Positions 8,752 through 19,203 are shown, counted from the stretch's first letter. The stretch: 64,000 nt of DNA from Colwellia sp. (GCA_013215465.1 JABSOW010000012.1:1-64000); one strand, 5' to 3'. Notes: a model not told the origin generated them from the letters alone. Numbers and translations are program-made.

Positions 8752-10988
8752 GAATTATCTTGTAGCTTTTCAGTTGTGCCGTTGCCAACTTGAGTGTTAT
8801 ACCCATATTGATCATAATACCCGGTGTACTCACCGTATTTAGCTGCTTGTTTTAAATCAACGCGATTAAGAACGACACCATCAATACGTGCACCCACTTC
8901 CATTAAACGACTTAAACCAGCTTTAATCACTTTTTCTCTGGTGCTATCGGCTTTAACAATATAGATAAGAGAATCACTTTGTTTAGATACCAATATTGCA
9001 TCACTTACCGCTTGTGTTGGCGCTGTATCTATTACAATACGGTCATATTTTCCTTTTACTGTACTTAACAATTCAGTAAATGCTTTTGAAGCCAATAATT
9101 CTTGCGGGTTAGGTGGTAATGTACCTGCAGTAATAATATCAATATCTGAGTCTTCATCATGTATGATGCATTCTTCCAGTGAATGGGTACCTGAGAGTAT
9201 ATTTGATAAACCAGATTGATAACTTGGGAATTCAAAGTTTTTAGCGATTGACGGTCGACGCATATCTGCATCTATCAACAATACTTTTTCAATTTGGGCT
9301 AAGGCAAAAGATAGATTTGTTGAAACGGTTGATTTACCTTCACCTGGTATTGAAGATGTTATGGCAATAACTTTGGCATCATGCTCAATATTTAATAACA
9401 ACAAACTGGTTCTGATTGTTCTAATAGCTTCACCAAAAGCATGTTCATTACCATCAAAAAAATGCCTTAGAGGCAGCTTTTGATTACGCTTTACATTTTG
9501 TAAAGGCAACAAACCCAACATCCGTTGTTTTAGTTTTTTTTCTACGTCTTCAACTGAGCGAATACCGTCGTTTAACATTTCAAAAAGAAAAGCTAAAATA
9601 CCCCCTAAACCTATGCTTACCACCAAGGCTAAACCTATAATCAGTTTCTTTTTAGGTTTAGCGGGTAATAATGGTGGCTGTGCCGGGTCTATCAAGCGGG
9701 CATTAGCCGATTGAAATTCTCCTACTTCTTTGGTTTCTTTTAAACGGGTAAAAAAGGCATTGTATAGCTGTTGGTTACTTTCTACTTCTCTTTTGAGTTC
9801 CTTCTGCTTGGTATCTAAAGTAGACAACTCTCTAAAGCGTTGGCCTTTTGCTGTAACAGCAATTTGCAAATTCAATTCATTGGCTTTAGCTGATTGATAT
9901 TCATTACTGATACCCGAAACCAATAATTTCACTTGATTATTAAAGTTTTCATTAACAGATTTTAATTCGGATTGGGCGGCAATCATAATAGGATGTTTAG
10001 GGCCGTATACGCCTTGAAGTTCAGAGACTTTGGTTTTAACTTTTTGCAATGCTTCATTAACTATTTGGATCAATTGATGGTTTAATATTTCAGGCAAAGC
10101 AATTAAAGAGTTTACATCTGCATTCTTTTTTTGGATTAAATTATAAATGTGTTCACTTTGCTTTAACCTTTGCTTTGCTGCTGATAACTGTCGATTAAGT
10201 TCTTGTAACTCCGCTGCTTCTATACCTTTAACACCATCTATATCTACCAATCGTTCTTTATTTTGATAAGCTTGTAAGGTATTTTCAGATATATCTAATT
10301 TAGTTTTCAAAGCACTTAAACGTTCATTAAGCCAAGATGATGCTTTTTCGGTCATCAATAATTTGGACTCTAAATGACTTTCAATATAAACATCGGTAAG
10401 GGTATTTACGATCTCTGCAGCTAGTTTTGGCGATTCAGAAATAAAAGAGATCTTCACTAATTGGGTTTTACGAATAGGCGATATAGTTAGTCTTGAAACA
10501 AAATCTGCAACAACTAAACGCCTCTTTATCATCAATTTTTCTTCATCTGAATAATTAGAAATTTGTTGCGGTAAAAAGGGTAACAATGCTTTTAGCTCAC
10601 TGACAAAATTAAAGTTTTTCGGTTGCTGATCAGGATCAAATTCAGGATGATTAATCAAATTGAGTTTAGTAACCACCCGCTGGGCAATTTGTTGTGATTT
10701 CAAAATTTCAAACTGAGTAAAAAAATACTCTTTACGTCCCGAATCTAATCCGTAAACTTCTTCAATTGAAACTACATTAGCCTGCTCAGCTTGTATTAAC
10801 AAAGTAGCACTGGCTTTATATTTTGGTGTTAAAGAAAAAACAACAACCGCAGTAAATAAAGTAATGATAAATGCCAAGCTGAGTATTCGCCACTTGAAAC
10901 GCTGGATAACACGAAGATAGTAATGAATATCTATAGTATCGTTATCATCTGGCTGATTTTCATTTGCTTGTAATAAAGTAAGACTCAT
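8748..10988 (-). CDS. Wzc/GumC-type polysaccharide co-polymerase tyrosine kinase
   Basis: A 746-residue inner-membrane protein. It has an N-terminal Wzz domain with a membrane segment (about 34-54), a long periplasmic coiled-coil part (200-400), a second membrane segment near 445 preceded by the Pro-rich PAQPPLLPAKP, and a cytoplasmic BY-kinase domain. The kinase shows Walker A (IPGEGKST, Lys552), Walker A' (LLIDADMRRPS), Walker B (IVIDTAP) and a C-terminal tyrosine cluster (YGEYTGYYDQYGYN). Cycles of autophosphorylation and dephosphorylation control polymer length and export. It lies 11 bases after the Wza-like gene and overlaps its probable phosphatase. Confidence 0.93.
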   Translation of the reverse strand: MSLTLLQANENQPDDNDTIDIHYYLRVIQRFKWRILSLAFIITLFTAVVVFSLTPKYKASATLLIQAEQANVVSIEEVYGLDSGRKEYFFTQFEILKSQQIAQRVVTKLNLINHPEFDPDQQPKNFNFVSELKALLPFLPQQISNYSDEEKLMIKRRLVVADFVSRLTISPIRKTQLVKISFISESPKLAAEIVNTLTDVYIESHLESKLLMTEKASSWLNERLSALKTKLDISENTLQAYQNKERLVDIDGVKGIEAAELQELNRQLSAAKQRLKQSEHIYNLIQKKNADVNSLIALPEILNHQLIQIVNEALQKVKTKVSELQGVYGPKHPIMIAAQSELKSVNENFNNQVKLLVSGISNEYQSAKANELNLQIAVTAKGQRFRELSTLDTKQKELKREVESNQQLYNAFFTRLKETKEVGEFQSANARLIDPAQPPLLPAKPKKKLIIGLALVVSIGLGGILAFLFEMLNDGIRSVEDVEKKLKQRMLGLLPLQNVKRNQKLPLRHFFDGNEHAFGEAIRTIRTSLLLLNIEHDAKVIAITSSIPGEGKSTVSTNLSFALAQIEKVLLIDADMRRPSIAKNFEFPSYQSGLSNILSGTHSLEECIIHDEDSDIDIITAGTLPPNPQELLASKAFTELLSTVKGKYDRIVIDTAPTQAVSDAILVSKQSDSLIYIVKADSTREKVIKAGLSRLMEVGARIDGVVLNRVDLKQAAKYGEYTGYYDQYGYNTQVGNGTTEKLQDNS

Positions 10989-10999
10989 TGAATAAACTC

Positions 11000-11542
11000 T
11001 TAGAAGTAACTCTGTTTGACTGTGATTATATCTCCCGGCTGCACCCGAGTATTTGCATCAACATTATTTGATTTTTGTTTAACATCATTACTACGGATAA
11101 TAAATATCTTTGATAATGATGCACGCTCTGTATATCCACCGGCCAAAGCTGCTGCTTTATTAATTGTTAAACCTGGCTGAAAAGGGTATCCGCCAGGCTT
11201 CTCAACTTCCCCATCAATAAAAAAGGGACGATATTTAACAATACTGACTGAAATATTAGGATTAACTAAATAATCACCTTTCAAGCCATTATAAATTTGC
11301 TGCTGCAGCTCTTCCAAGGTTTTACCTGTCGCTTGAATTTGTCCTAAAAAAGGATAGTTAATTTTTCCACTGTCATTAAGTAAAGTTTCAATAGATAAAT
11401 CTTGCTGCCCAAAAACAGTTATTTTAATTTCATCACCCGAGCCTAACTGATAATCAGTTGACGATTGCGCTATTGAACTAAACGTTACAGCGAAGAACAT
11501 CAGTAAAAAAAGACTCTGGTAACATTTTGATTTAATAGTCAT
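11000..11542 (-). CDS. Wza-type polysaccharide export protein, short form
   Basis: A 180-residue secreted protein with a signal peptide ending near SSIAQS, a polysaccharide export domain (YQLGSGDEIKITVFGQ, about 30-110) and one SLBB-type domain (IDGEVEKPGGYPFQPGLTINKAAALAGGYTE in pieces, 110-165). It should form or line the outer-membrane exit of the polymer. Unlike E. coli Wza (about 380 residues) it has no lipobox, one SLBB domain instead of several, and lacks the C-terminal amphipathic helix that forms the outer-membrane pore. It probably needs a partner, and the barrel protein encoded just upstream is the obvious candidate. Confidence 0.88.
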   Translation of the reverse strand: MTIKSKCYQSLFLLMFFAVTFSSIAQSSTDYQLGSGDEIKITVFGQQDLSIETLLNDSGKINYPFLGQIQATGKTLEELQQQIYNGLKGDYLVNPNISVSIVKYRPFFIDGEVEKPGGYPFQPGLTINKAAALAGGYTERASLSKIFIIRSNDVKQKSNNVDANTRVQPGDIITVKQSYF

Positions 11543-11603
11543 AAAACTCCTCTTAACTATTCATTTACAGACTAAGGTAACTGTTCACTCTTAATATTCA
11601 TTC

Positions 11604-12905
11604 CTAAAAAAGTGATATACGAACACCCAGCGTAATTAACTCCCTGTCGTAGATAAAACCATCACTAATACTTTCACGAGCTGAATCAAAGTATTTACTG
11701 TCGCGGTCATTGTAGTTGTAGTCAAGTGAAAAACTTAACCAATAGTTCATCTCATAGAAAATTGTGGCATTGATACCAGTATTGTTATCTTCACGAATAT
11801 CGCCGATATCACCTTTGTATATATCTTCACTTATTGCGTAAATAAATTCAGTTCTAATACGGTCACGCCATTGATGTTGCCATTGAATAGAATACTGAGT
11901 ATTGTAGATTAAATGGGCTTTGTCGGTTACTTCAAGCGTTTCAATGTTGAAATACCCTTCACCATTAGTTTCTTGAGCTTCACGAACAGTTGTTAAGGTG
12001 AATCGTGAATAGGTTTTGGGTTCCCATGCTACTTCTACTGCCCATTCCAAATCATTAAAAGAATCTTTTTCAGCTAAATCAAAATCTTTATTCTTGTAAC
12101 CTAGTTTCGCAAAACCTGTGGTCAGCGCCGTAGCTTCCCATGCAACACCAATAAAAATTCTATTTTCATCACTCGACAACTCTTCCGTTGGCTCGCTGGT
12201 AAAATCATAATTATAATCAGTTTTCCATGCTTCAATCGTTAAGTCAGTTGCATCACCAATTTTATAATAAAAGGTAGCACCAAATTCTCTGGTTTTACGA
12301 TCGCGGGTATCGGTTTCAAAACCATTTTCAGGTAACACACTGTCATAGTCATTATCAAGTATACCGGCGTCTAACTCTAGGCGAGCATCAGAGGTTTCAG
12401 AGCCAAAAGTATACTGAACAGCACCAAAAATCTCTTTAAATCTATCAGGCTCTACTAAGTTACTACCATTTCCGATAGAGAAACGACTGCCACGTTCATC
12501 ATGGGTATCAATATATCCCCCCTGAAACATTAGATAATGACGTTGATTAATTTCATAATTAACTTTACCGGAAATATCATGATCATTGTAGCTGTCTTCA
12601 CCACTGGCATGATAAGCACCATGAGTAAAGATCCAATCTAATTCAAAATTATGTTTGCCGAACTCACCGAATTCTCTGGTTACTTTAACGGCAGGCTGAA
12701 ATATTGTCACCCATGACTCGATTTCATCTGTGCTAGCACTAATTACATTAGTATCATAACGTTGTTGAAGTTTTAGTATTGGGGTTATAAGATAACCACC
12801 GACTGGAATACTTTGATCGTCAAAATCATCTTCATCAAAATTTGCAGCTATGCCACAAACAGGCAACAACAAACTACATAAAATCGCTCGTTTAATAAAT
12901 GACAT
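11604..12905 (-). CDS. VpsM-like outer-membrane beta-barrel protein
   Basis: The protein (433 residues) has a signal peptide (cleavage near CGIAA), alternating amphipathic strands throughout and a C-terminal Phe (GVRISLF) typical of barrel insertion by the BAM complex. It resembles the outer-membrane beta-barrel family (VpsM/EpsL type) found in exopolysaccharide loci. As first gene of the minus-strand run and neighbour of a Wza-like protein without a pore helix, it probably supplies the outer-membrane channel. The 268 bases upstream are shared with the divergent initiating transferase gene and must hold both promoters. Confidence 0.75.
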   Translation of the reverse strand: MSFIKRAILCSLLLPVCGIAANFDEDDFDDQSIPVGGYLITPILKLQQRYDTNVISASTDEIESWVTIFQPAVKVTREFGEFGKHNFELDWIFTHGAYHASGEDSYNDHDISGKVNYEINQRHYLMFQGGYIDTHDERGSRFSIGNGSNLVEPDRFKEIFGAVQYTFGSETSDARLELDAGILDNDYDSVLPENGFETDTRDRKTREFGATFYYKIGDATDLTIEAWKTDYNYDFTSEPTEELSSDENRIFIGVAWEATALTTGFAKLGYKNKDFDLAEKDSFNDLEWAVEVAWEPKTYSRFTLTTVREAQETNGEGYFNIETLEVTDKAHLIYNTQYSIQWQHQWRDRIRTEFIYAISEDIYKGDIGDIREDNNTGINATIFYEMNYWLSFSLDYNYNDRDSKYFDSARESISDGFIYDRELITLGVRISLF

Positions 12906-13173
12906 ACTATTTCCCTTTTTATTATTTATAGAAGTACCTTAACCACTGTGCAATTAAGCAGCAGAAACTATTAAAACGATACTACGTAAATATTCTATCC
13001 GTAGATAAATTACAATGCCCCTACATTATCACATTGATTCTTAATATAAATATAAATGTTCGCTTTAATGGCTATTTTATCACCATTAGAATATTAAGCT
13101 TTTTTTTCTCAGCCAAATTAGCGTAGAATTGACGTTAGCTAGTAGAATACTAGCTACATTACAGGAAAACCCT

Positions 13174-14577
13174 ATGTCAAACGGACTAATTAATTCAATT
13201 CAAAGCAGCTTTTCGGCACTATATCGCTCAGTTGATTTGATTATTATTTCTATCGTCTATTTACTTGCTTTATATAGCCGTGATGTCTCATTAAACACCC
13301 AATATCAACTGGTATTGGTAATTTGCTTAACCTGTTTTCTGTTTTTTTCTCAAACATTTAATCTCTACCGTTCCTGGCGAACTTCTTCTTCATTAACCAT
13401 GATGGGTTACACCACACTAACATGGATCACATGTTGTACTATATTGATCACACTGGCCTATTTCAGCAAAACGGGCAGTGACTATTCACGCTTAACCATG
13501 GGTATTTGGTTTGTTGCTACGTTATTCACTTTAATTTTATGGCGACTTATTTTTAGAAAATTACTTTTTATTTTTCGTCGATCCGGTAAAAATTTAAAAT
13601 CTGTCATCATTATTGGTGCTACAGCATCTGGCGTACGGCTGGCCGCTCAAATAACAGAAAACCCACAACAAGGATTGAAACTATTAGGCTTTTACGATGA
13701 CCGACCTAAAAATCGTTTACCTGATATAGGTGAGCATTCAATTATTGGCACAATAGAAGAAGGTATTAATCTGGTTAAATCAAACCCAGATATTAGCCAA
13801 GTGTTCATTGCCATGCCAATGAAAGCGGAAGCAAGAATTACCGATATACTTAACCGCTGTAGCGACACCACCGCCACTGTTCATATAATTCCTGATTTTT
13901 TCATTTATAATTTATTACATGCTAGATGGCAACACATAGGAAATATGCAAACACTTAGTATTTATGATTCTCCTTTTGATGGTTTTAACTTAACCATTAA
14001 AAGAGCCGAGGACTTAATTTTAGGCTCAATGATCCTCTGCTTAATAGCAATACCTATGTGTTTTATTGCACTTGCTATAAAACTTACTTCAAAAGGCCCG
14101 ATAATATTTAAACAAAAACGCTACGGGTTAGACGGTAAAGAAATACAAATTTATAAATTTCGCTCAATGGCATTGGTTCATAAAAGAATAAACGATGTAG
14201 TTCAAGCAACTAAGTTTGATGCCAGAATAACCCCCATAGGCGCCATTTTACGACGCACTTCCTTAGATGAACTTCCCCAGTTTATTAACGTATTACAAGG
14301 AAATATGTCTATCGTCGGCCCTAGACCACATGCCGTAGTCCACAATGAAGAATACCGCCAATTAATTGATGGTTATATGTTAAGACATAAAGCTAAACCC
14401 GGCATTACTGGCTGGGCGCAAATTAATGGTTGGCGTGGTGAAACCGACACCTTATTAAAAATGGAAAAAAGAATTGAATTTGACCTGACATACATTCAAC
14501 GATGGTCATTATTATTTGATCTGAAAATTATTTTGTTGACTATCTTTAAAGGTTTTATTGATAAAAATGCTTACTGA
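13174..14577 (+). CDS. Undecaprenyl-phosphate hexose-1-phosphate transferase (WcaJ type)
   Basis: The product (467 residues) should start polymer synthesis by moving a sugar-1-phosphate, probably glucose, onto undecaprenyl phosphate. It has four or five N-terminal membrane segments, a CoA-binding-like Rossmann domain (VIIIGATASGVRLA), a further membrane segment near 290 and the C-terminal bacterial sugar transferase domain (KRAEDLILGS, then YKFRSM, RRTSLDELPQF and GPRPHA). I chose the ATG at 13174 because AGGAAA lies seven bases upstream; the frame is open to a TTG at 13129 without a ribosome site. It is divergent from the export operon and convergent with fcl/gmd. Confidence 0.93.
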   Translation: MSNGLINSIQSSFSALYRSVDLIIISIVYLLALYSRDVSLNTQYQLVLVICLTCFLFFSQTFNLYRSWRTSSSLTMMGYTTLTWITCCTILITLAYFSKTGSDYSRLTMGIWFVATLFTLILWRLIFRKLLFIFRRSGKNLKSVIIIGATASGVRLAAQITENPQQGLKLLGFYDDRPKNRLPDIGEHSIIGTIEEGINLVKSNPDISQVFIAMPMKAEARITDILNRCSDTTATVHIIPDFFIYNLLHARWQHIGNMQTLSIYDSPFDGFNLTIKRAEDLILGSMILCLIAIPMCFIALAIKLTSKGPIIFKQKRYGLDGKEIQIYKFRSMALVHKRINDVVQATKFDARITPIGAILRRTSLDELPQFINVLQGNMSIVGPRPHAVVHNEEYRQLIDGYMLRHKAKPGITGWAQINGWRGETDTLLKMEKRIEFDLTYIQRWSLLFDLKIILLTIFKGFIDKNAY

Positions 14578-14640
14578 TATTCTGGTCAAGCAAAAAGCGA
14601 GTAAATAAGCATAGTAGGATAGAGACCAAAGGCCGAACAA

Positions 14641-15645
14641 TTACCTTCTTATATCGCCCTCAGAAGACAAAAACCACTGATAAGTCTTACTCAAACCTTC
14701 AGTCAAAGCTGTAGAATACTGCCATCCCAATGACTTTAGCCGAGAAACGTCCATCAACTTTCTCGGTGCTCCATCAGGTTTAGTGCTATCAAAACGAATT
14801 TTACCTTTATAACCAACAACCTTAGCAATCGTTTCAACTAACTCACGAATGCTACAATCTTCACCCGTGCCAACATTAATATGACTCAACATTTCTTCGG
14901 TATTTGCTTGGTATTTATCTGATGATAATTCCATCACAAAAACAGCAGCTGCTGCCATGTCATCAACGTGTAAAAACTCTCTTTTTGGAGTTCCTGTACC
15001 CCAAGCAACAACCTCAGCTAAATCATCTAACTTAGCTTGATGAAATCGACGAATCAATGCAGGAATTACATGTGAGTTTTGCGGATGAAAATTATCATTT
15101 TCGCCATACAAGTTTGTAGGCATTACACTACGGTAATTTCTGCCGTATTGTCGATTATAAGATTCACATAACTTTATGCCTGCAATTTTAGCAATAGCAT
15201 AAGGTTCATTGGTTGGCTCTAATGTTCCTGTTAACAATGCAGACTCTATCATCGGCTGCTGTGCAAGCTTAGGATAAATACAGGATGAACCTAAAAATAG
15301 CAATTGAGATATATCAGCAAGATGTGCCGCATGAATAACATGACATTGGATCATTAAATTTTGATAAATGAACTCTGCTGGGTAGGTATTATTAGCGACG
15401 ATTCCGCCTACTTTAGCCGCAGCAAGATAAATTTGGTCAATATTTTCTTTAACAAAAAAATCAACAACCGCTTGCTGGTTCATTAAATCAAGCTCTTGTC
15501 TAGATCTTAAGACCAACTCTATATTATCTCTACACTGCAACTGCCTGACAATTGCAGATCCCACCATGCCATTGTGCCCTGCCACAAACACACGTATTTT
15601 ATTGATGCTTTGCTGCTGCTCTTTCTTACTTGACTTTAGCGGCAT
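14641..15645 (-). CDS. fcl: GDP-L-fucose synthase
   Basis: A 334-residue extended short-chain dehydrogenase that epimerises and reduces GDP-4-keto-6-deoxymannose to GDP-L-fucose. Visible features are the NADP-binding GHNGMVGSA near residue 23, the active-site GSSCIYPK, the YxxxK pair in [10 protein letters not shown], and [20 protein letters not shown]. It follows gmd by a single base, so the two are co-transcribed. Together they imply that L-fucose or a derivative is a sugar of the polymer. GDP-mannose would have to come from genes outside the window. Confidence 0.95.
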   Translation of the reverse strand: MPLKSSKKEQQQSINKIRVFVAGHNGMVGSAIVRQLQCRDNIELVLRSRQELDLMNQQAVVDFFVKENIDQIYLAAAKVGGIVANNTYPAEFIYQNLMIQCHVIHAAHLADISQLLFLGSSCIYPKLAQQPMIESALLTGTLEPTNEPYAIAKIAGIKLCESYNRQYGRNYRSVMPTNLYGENDNFHPQNSHVIPALIRRFHQAKLDDLAEVVAWGTGTPKREFLHVDDMAAAAVFVMELSSDKYQANTEEMLSHINVGTGEDCSIRELVETIAKVVGYKGKIRFDSTKPDGAPRKLMDVSRLKSLGWQYSTALTEGLSKTYQWFLSSEGDIRR

Positions 15646-15646
15646 G

Positions 15647-16771
15647 TTAACTCTCGCTGCTCAGACTGACGCTATAACCATGAGACTTAAGTAAAGCATG
15701 CTGTTTTGCTATTTCAAGATCATGCTGAACCATTTCGGCCACCATACTTTCAAAACTCGTTTCTGGCTCCCAACCTAACTTTTCTTTGGCTTTTGTTGGA
15801 TCACCAAGTAAAGTTTCCACCTCAGCAGGTCTAAAATATTTAGGATCAACCTTAACAATTACATCGCCAACTTTTATGCCTGGCGATTCGCTGCCGCTTA
15901 GCGCTGATACCACACCATTTTCTTCAACACCTTTGCCGTGCCATTCAATGGAAATACCAAGCTCTTGCGCTGAAAACTCAACAAACTGACGAACCGAATA
16001 TTGCTTGCCTGTGGCAATAACAAAATCATCAGGTTGTTCCTGTTGCAGCATTAACCATTGCATTTTCACATAATCTCGCGCATGTCCCCAATCACGCAGG
16101 GCATCCATATTGCCAAGATATAAACACTTATCTAAACCTTGAGCAATATTAGCAATTGCCCGGGTTATTTTACGGGTAACAAAAGTTTCACCACGCCGAG
16201 GGGATTCATGATTAAATAAAATACCATTACTGGCATGTAAACCGTATGCTTCACGATAGTTTACCACCATCCAATAAGCATACAACTTGGCAACACCATA
16301 AGGTGAACGAGGATAAAAAGGTGTAGTTTCAGTTTGCGGTGATTCTCTAACGTCACCATAAAGTTCAGAAGTAGAAGCTTGATAAAATCGTGTTTTCTTT
16401 TCCAAGCCTAAGAATCGAATAGCTTCAAGTAGCCTTAAGGTACCAAGACCATCGACATCAGCGGTGTATTCCGGACATTCAAATGAAACGGCAACATGAC
16501 TTTGGGCACCTAAATTATAAACTTCATCCGGTTGGATTTTTGATAGCAAGCGCGTCAAATTTGAAGTATCGGTTAAATCACCGTAATGAAGGAAAAAACT
16601 TGGACTACCTGAATGTAAATCTTGATAAATATGATCAATACGTTCGGTATTTAAAGAAGATGATCGACGTTTTATGCCATGAACTTCATAGCCCTTGCCT
16701 AATAAAAACTCTGCCAGGTACGAACCATCTTGGCCAGTTACACCCGTAATTAACGCCACTTTTTTTGTCAT
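15647..16771 (-). CDS. gmd: GDP-mannose 4,6-dehydratase
   Basis: The product (374 residues) catalyses the first committed step from GDP-D-mannose to GDP-L-fucose. It has the NADP-binding [12 protein letters not shown] near residue 10, the family signature [16 protein letters not shown], the catalytic S/E and YxxxK ([12 protein letters not shown] near 160) and the substrate-binding [15 protein letters not shown]. Length and motifs are normal for the family. It is the first gene of a two-gene unit with fcl. Confidence 0.96.
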   Translation of the reverse strand: MTKKVALITGVTGQDGSYLAEFLLGKGYEVHGIKRRSSSLNTERIDHIYQDLHSGSPSFFLHYGDLTDTSNLTRLLSKIQPDEVYNLGAQSHVAVSFECPEYTADVDGLGTLRLLEAIRFLGLEKKTRFYQASTSELYGDVRESPQTETTPFYPRSPYGVAKLYAYWMVVNYREAYGLHASNGILFNHESPRRGETFVTRKITRAIANIAQGLDKCLYLGNMDALRDWGHARDYVKMQWLMLQQEQPDDFVIATGKQYSVRQFVEFSAQELGISIEWHGKGVEENGVVSALSGSESPGIKVGDVIVKVDPKYFRPAEVETLLGDPTKAKEKLGWEPETSFESMVAEMVQHDLEIAKQHALLKSHGYSVSLSSES

Positions 16772-16903
16772 TCTATTTTTCCCTGAAACAACGGATTAGC
16801 TGTAGTTTATAGCGGTAACAAACCTAGCATCAATAAATAAAATAGTAGATTATTTCTTCATAACCACATGACTTGATGAAAGATTAATTAATTTACCACA
16901 CAA

Positions 16904-16935
16904 AAAAAGTCAACACTTTACAGTGTTGACTTTTT
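16904..16935 (-). terminator. Rho-independent terminator of the PEP-CTERM gene
   Basis: A 14-base-pair stem (16904-16917 with 16922-16935; core AAAGTCAACACT) closes a 4-base loop, with T-rich sequence on either side. It lies about 20 bases past the stop at 16954 and could also shield gmd from read-through. Confidence 0.85.
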
Positions 16936-16953
16936 ATTTTTCAATATAAAATA

Positions 16954-17709
16954 TTATTTTACTTTTCGTACAACAAGCCCAAACAAACCCATTAGCATAA
17001 GAGCGAAAACACTTGGCTCTGGAACTTGTGTCACGCTGGCTGTATCAATAAAGCCACCATTGCCATTTACAGTACCAAAACCAGAAAAAGCAAATGTCAT
17101 AGTGCTGCTTGTAGCTTCAAACACGCCGGTATACTGTTTCCAACCGTCATCATCTGTTCCTACAACATTAACCCATTCATTTGTATTAGAATCGGCTGTA
17201 ATAACGATATTTTGCATTAAATCAAATCCAGACAGGTCACCTTCAAACCAATAAGCATTTATACCATTATCATCGTCAGCGTCTGTTCTAGGTTGATAGT
17301 AAAAAGATAACTCATAAAACATGCCTTCAATTAAATCATTTAATGTTTGACCAATAGCACTATTATATGTTGCACCTCCAACATCAAGATCTAATTCGAC
17401 AAATAAACCGCCAGAATGAGCCTCTACACCACCAGTATTAGCACCAGTATGCAAGACTTCAACATAACTATCACCCATTAAAGGAAGTGTTGTCCATCCA
17501 GGTATCGAGGTAAAAAGCCCCCAATTATTAAAGGTATTCTCATCTAGCTCATCTAAATATGGTTGTGCATAAGCATCATAAATTTCGGCACTTTGAGAAT
17601 GATCAACTACATCAAAATCACCATTAACTAACAAACCTGCATTAGCAGAAAGTGATAGAAAAACACCGACTAAAATTAAACTTCGAATAATTAACTTCAC
17701 AACTTCCAT
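16954..17709 (-). CDS. PEP-CTERM sorting-domain exoprotein
   Basis: A 251-residue secreted protein. After an N-terminal signal peptide ending near LSANA it has a body like the DUF642/galactose-binding-like fold (LLVNGDFD, IPGWTTLP, LFVELDLD, FYELSFYYQPR, GGFIDTASV), rich in Asp, Asn and Gly. The last 23 residues are a PEP-CTERM signal: VPEP, a hydrophobic helix (FALMLMGLFGLVV) and a basic tail RKVK. Such tails are processed by an EpsH-type exosortase, usually encoded with an exopolysaccharide locus, but none is visible in this window. The gene is probably a monocistron, with 240 bases upstream and its own terminator. It may associate with the matrix polymer. Confidence 0.85.
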   Translation of the reverse strand: MEVVKLIIRSLILVGVFLSLSANAGLLVNGDFDVVDHSQSAEIYDAYAQPYLDELDENTFNNWGLFTSIPGWTTLPLMGDSYVEVLHTGANTGGVEAHSGGLFVELDLDVGGATYNSAIGQTLNDLIEGMFYELSFYYQPRTDADDDNGINAYWFEGDLSGFDLMQNIVITADSNTNEWVNVVGTDDDGWKQYTGVFEATSSTMTFAFSGFGTVNGNGGFIDTASVTQVPEPSVFALMLMGLFGLVVRKVK

Positions 17710-17949
17710 TCCTTATAATTAAACTTAAACTTTCGTAAAACACTTGAGTCATTCCATTTATAACAACTTCAGAGCACAAATCATGCCATATACAAAAAGT
17801 CTGAAATTACAAAGGCTTACAAACAACCTATAAACATTTAACGTTATTTAACTATATATTTGTAAAAAAAACTGACACTAGATTGCACATTTATCTACAC
17901 CTAGCTTTCCAAACGCACGAACAAACGTCAAACTTATATAACAATTCTA

Positions 17950-19203
17950 TCAGAATATCCCCCTTGGTAATGATTTAAATACTTTTATTTTCAAATCATC
18001 AACAAAACGATCAATTACTCTATCTAAATTAAGGTTTTCGACTGCATATTTTCGAGCTTCCTTATTTATTAGCCTTGTATTTCTTTCTGTACATTCAATC
18101 AATTTATTGATGAATGCTTCAAGATTTTCAGGCTCAACACAATTATAAATCAAAGGATATTTTTCAGCAATTTTCCCTAATTCGGTATCTGGCTCAGTCG
18201 TTACCAGAGCATGCCCACCTGCAGACAATATATTAGTTAATTTCGAAGGTAACACAGCATCAGCTGCCCCTGCTCTCTGCACTACTAGATGCACGTCAGC
18301 AGCTGCTAATATTTCCGGCATTAAACGCCATGGCTGCAATGGTTTAAAATATACATTAATCAGATTCTTATCTTTCGCCATTTGTTGAAGAGTGTCGCTA
18401 TATGCCCCATTTCCGATGATTACAAATTTAAGTTCCGACCGGTGGATTAAAGCCTCTGCAGCACTTATAACTATTTCCAATCCTTGTTTCTTACCTAAAT
18501 TGCCAGAATAAAGGATAATCTTATCCTGTTGTTCAAATCCCCATTCAGTACGTAATTTAGTTCCCGATATATTCGGGGTTATAAAGTCAGTATCTGCCCA
18601 ATTTGGAAAAAACAGCAAATCTTCCTTTTTAACACCTTTAGCATGAGCCTTTTCAAGCATGCTATAAGAAATAGATGAAACAACATCAAAACGTTTAAGT
18701 AACCACTTTTCCATAGCATAGATAACAGTTTTTAATCGCCCTGTATTTCCCATGCCTAAACCAAACATAGCGTCAATTTCAAAATCTTGAATATGCATAA
18801 TTGCTTTTGCACCTGTAATTTTACAGTACAACAGTGCGGCAGGTGCACAAAATAAAGTAGGTTGTACTAGAAATAAAGCATCAGGTTTTAACCTTAGCAA
18901 GGTTATCAAACGCAGTAATGAACTGAAAGAAAAACTGAAGAGATGTATTAACCGGCTAAACGTGGTTACTTTTTTTGGAATATATAAAGGGCAGCGATAA
19001 ATATAAACACCATCGACACTATATTTTTTAGACCATTTATTTTTAAAACCTTTATGGCATTGCCACTCAGGGTAATAAGGTATTGCTGTCACTACATGAG
19101 CCTCAATGCCTCTTTTTACTAAAGCTGGTGCCAATTCCCCATTATATTTACCAATACCGGTAAGTTCAGGGCTATAATTCAAACTATAAATTAATATTTT
19201 CAA
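17950..19203 (-). CDS. WcaI-type family 4 glycosyltransferase
   Basis: A 417-residue GT-B enzyme. The N-terminus (ILIYSLNYSPELTGIGKYNGE) and GVYIYRCPLYIPKK are typical of the WcaI/WbuB group acting on lipid-linked intermediates. The C-terminal donor site shows LYSGNLGKKQGLE and VLPSKLTNILSAGGHALV. It would add one sugar at the cytoplasmic face of the inner membrane; donor and acceptor are unknown. It is the last gene of the AT-rich minus-strand run starting near 27271 and overlaps the family 2 transferase by four bases. Confidence 0.88.
   Translation of the reverse strand: MKILIYSLNYSPELTGIGKYNGELAPALVKRGIEAHVVTAIPYYPEWQCHKGFKNKWSKKYSVDGVYIYRCPLYIPKKVTTFSRLIHLFSFSFSSLLRLITLLRLKPDALFLVQPTLFCAPAALLYCKITGAKAIMHIQDFEIDAMFGLGMGNTGRLKTVIYAMEKWLLKRFDVVSSISYSMLEKAHAKGVKKEDLLFFPNWADTDFITPNISGTKLRTEWGFEQQDKIILYSGNLGKKQGLEIVISAAEALIHRSELKFVIIGNGAYSDTLQQMAKDKNLINVYFKPLQPWRLMPEILAAADVHLVVQRAGAADAVLPSKLTNILSAGGHALVTTEPDTELGKIAEKYPLIYNCVEPENLEAFINKLIECTERNTRLINKEARKYAVENLNLDRVIDRFVDDLKIKVFKSLPRGIF

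Noticed and set aside
13129-13173. TTG start 15 codons upstream for the WcaJ-type gene
   Set aside because: No ribosome site precedes the TTG, whereas AGGAAA stands seven bases before the ATG at 13174.
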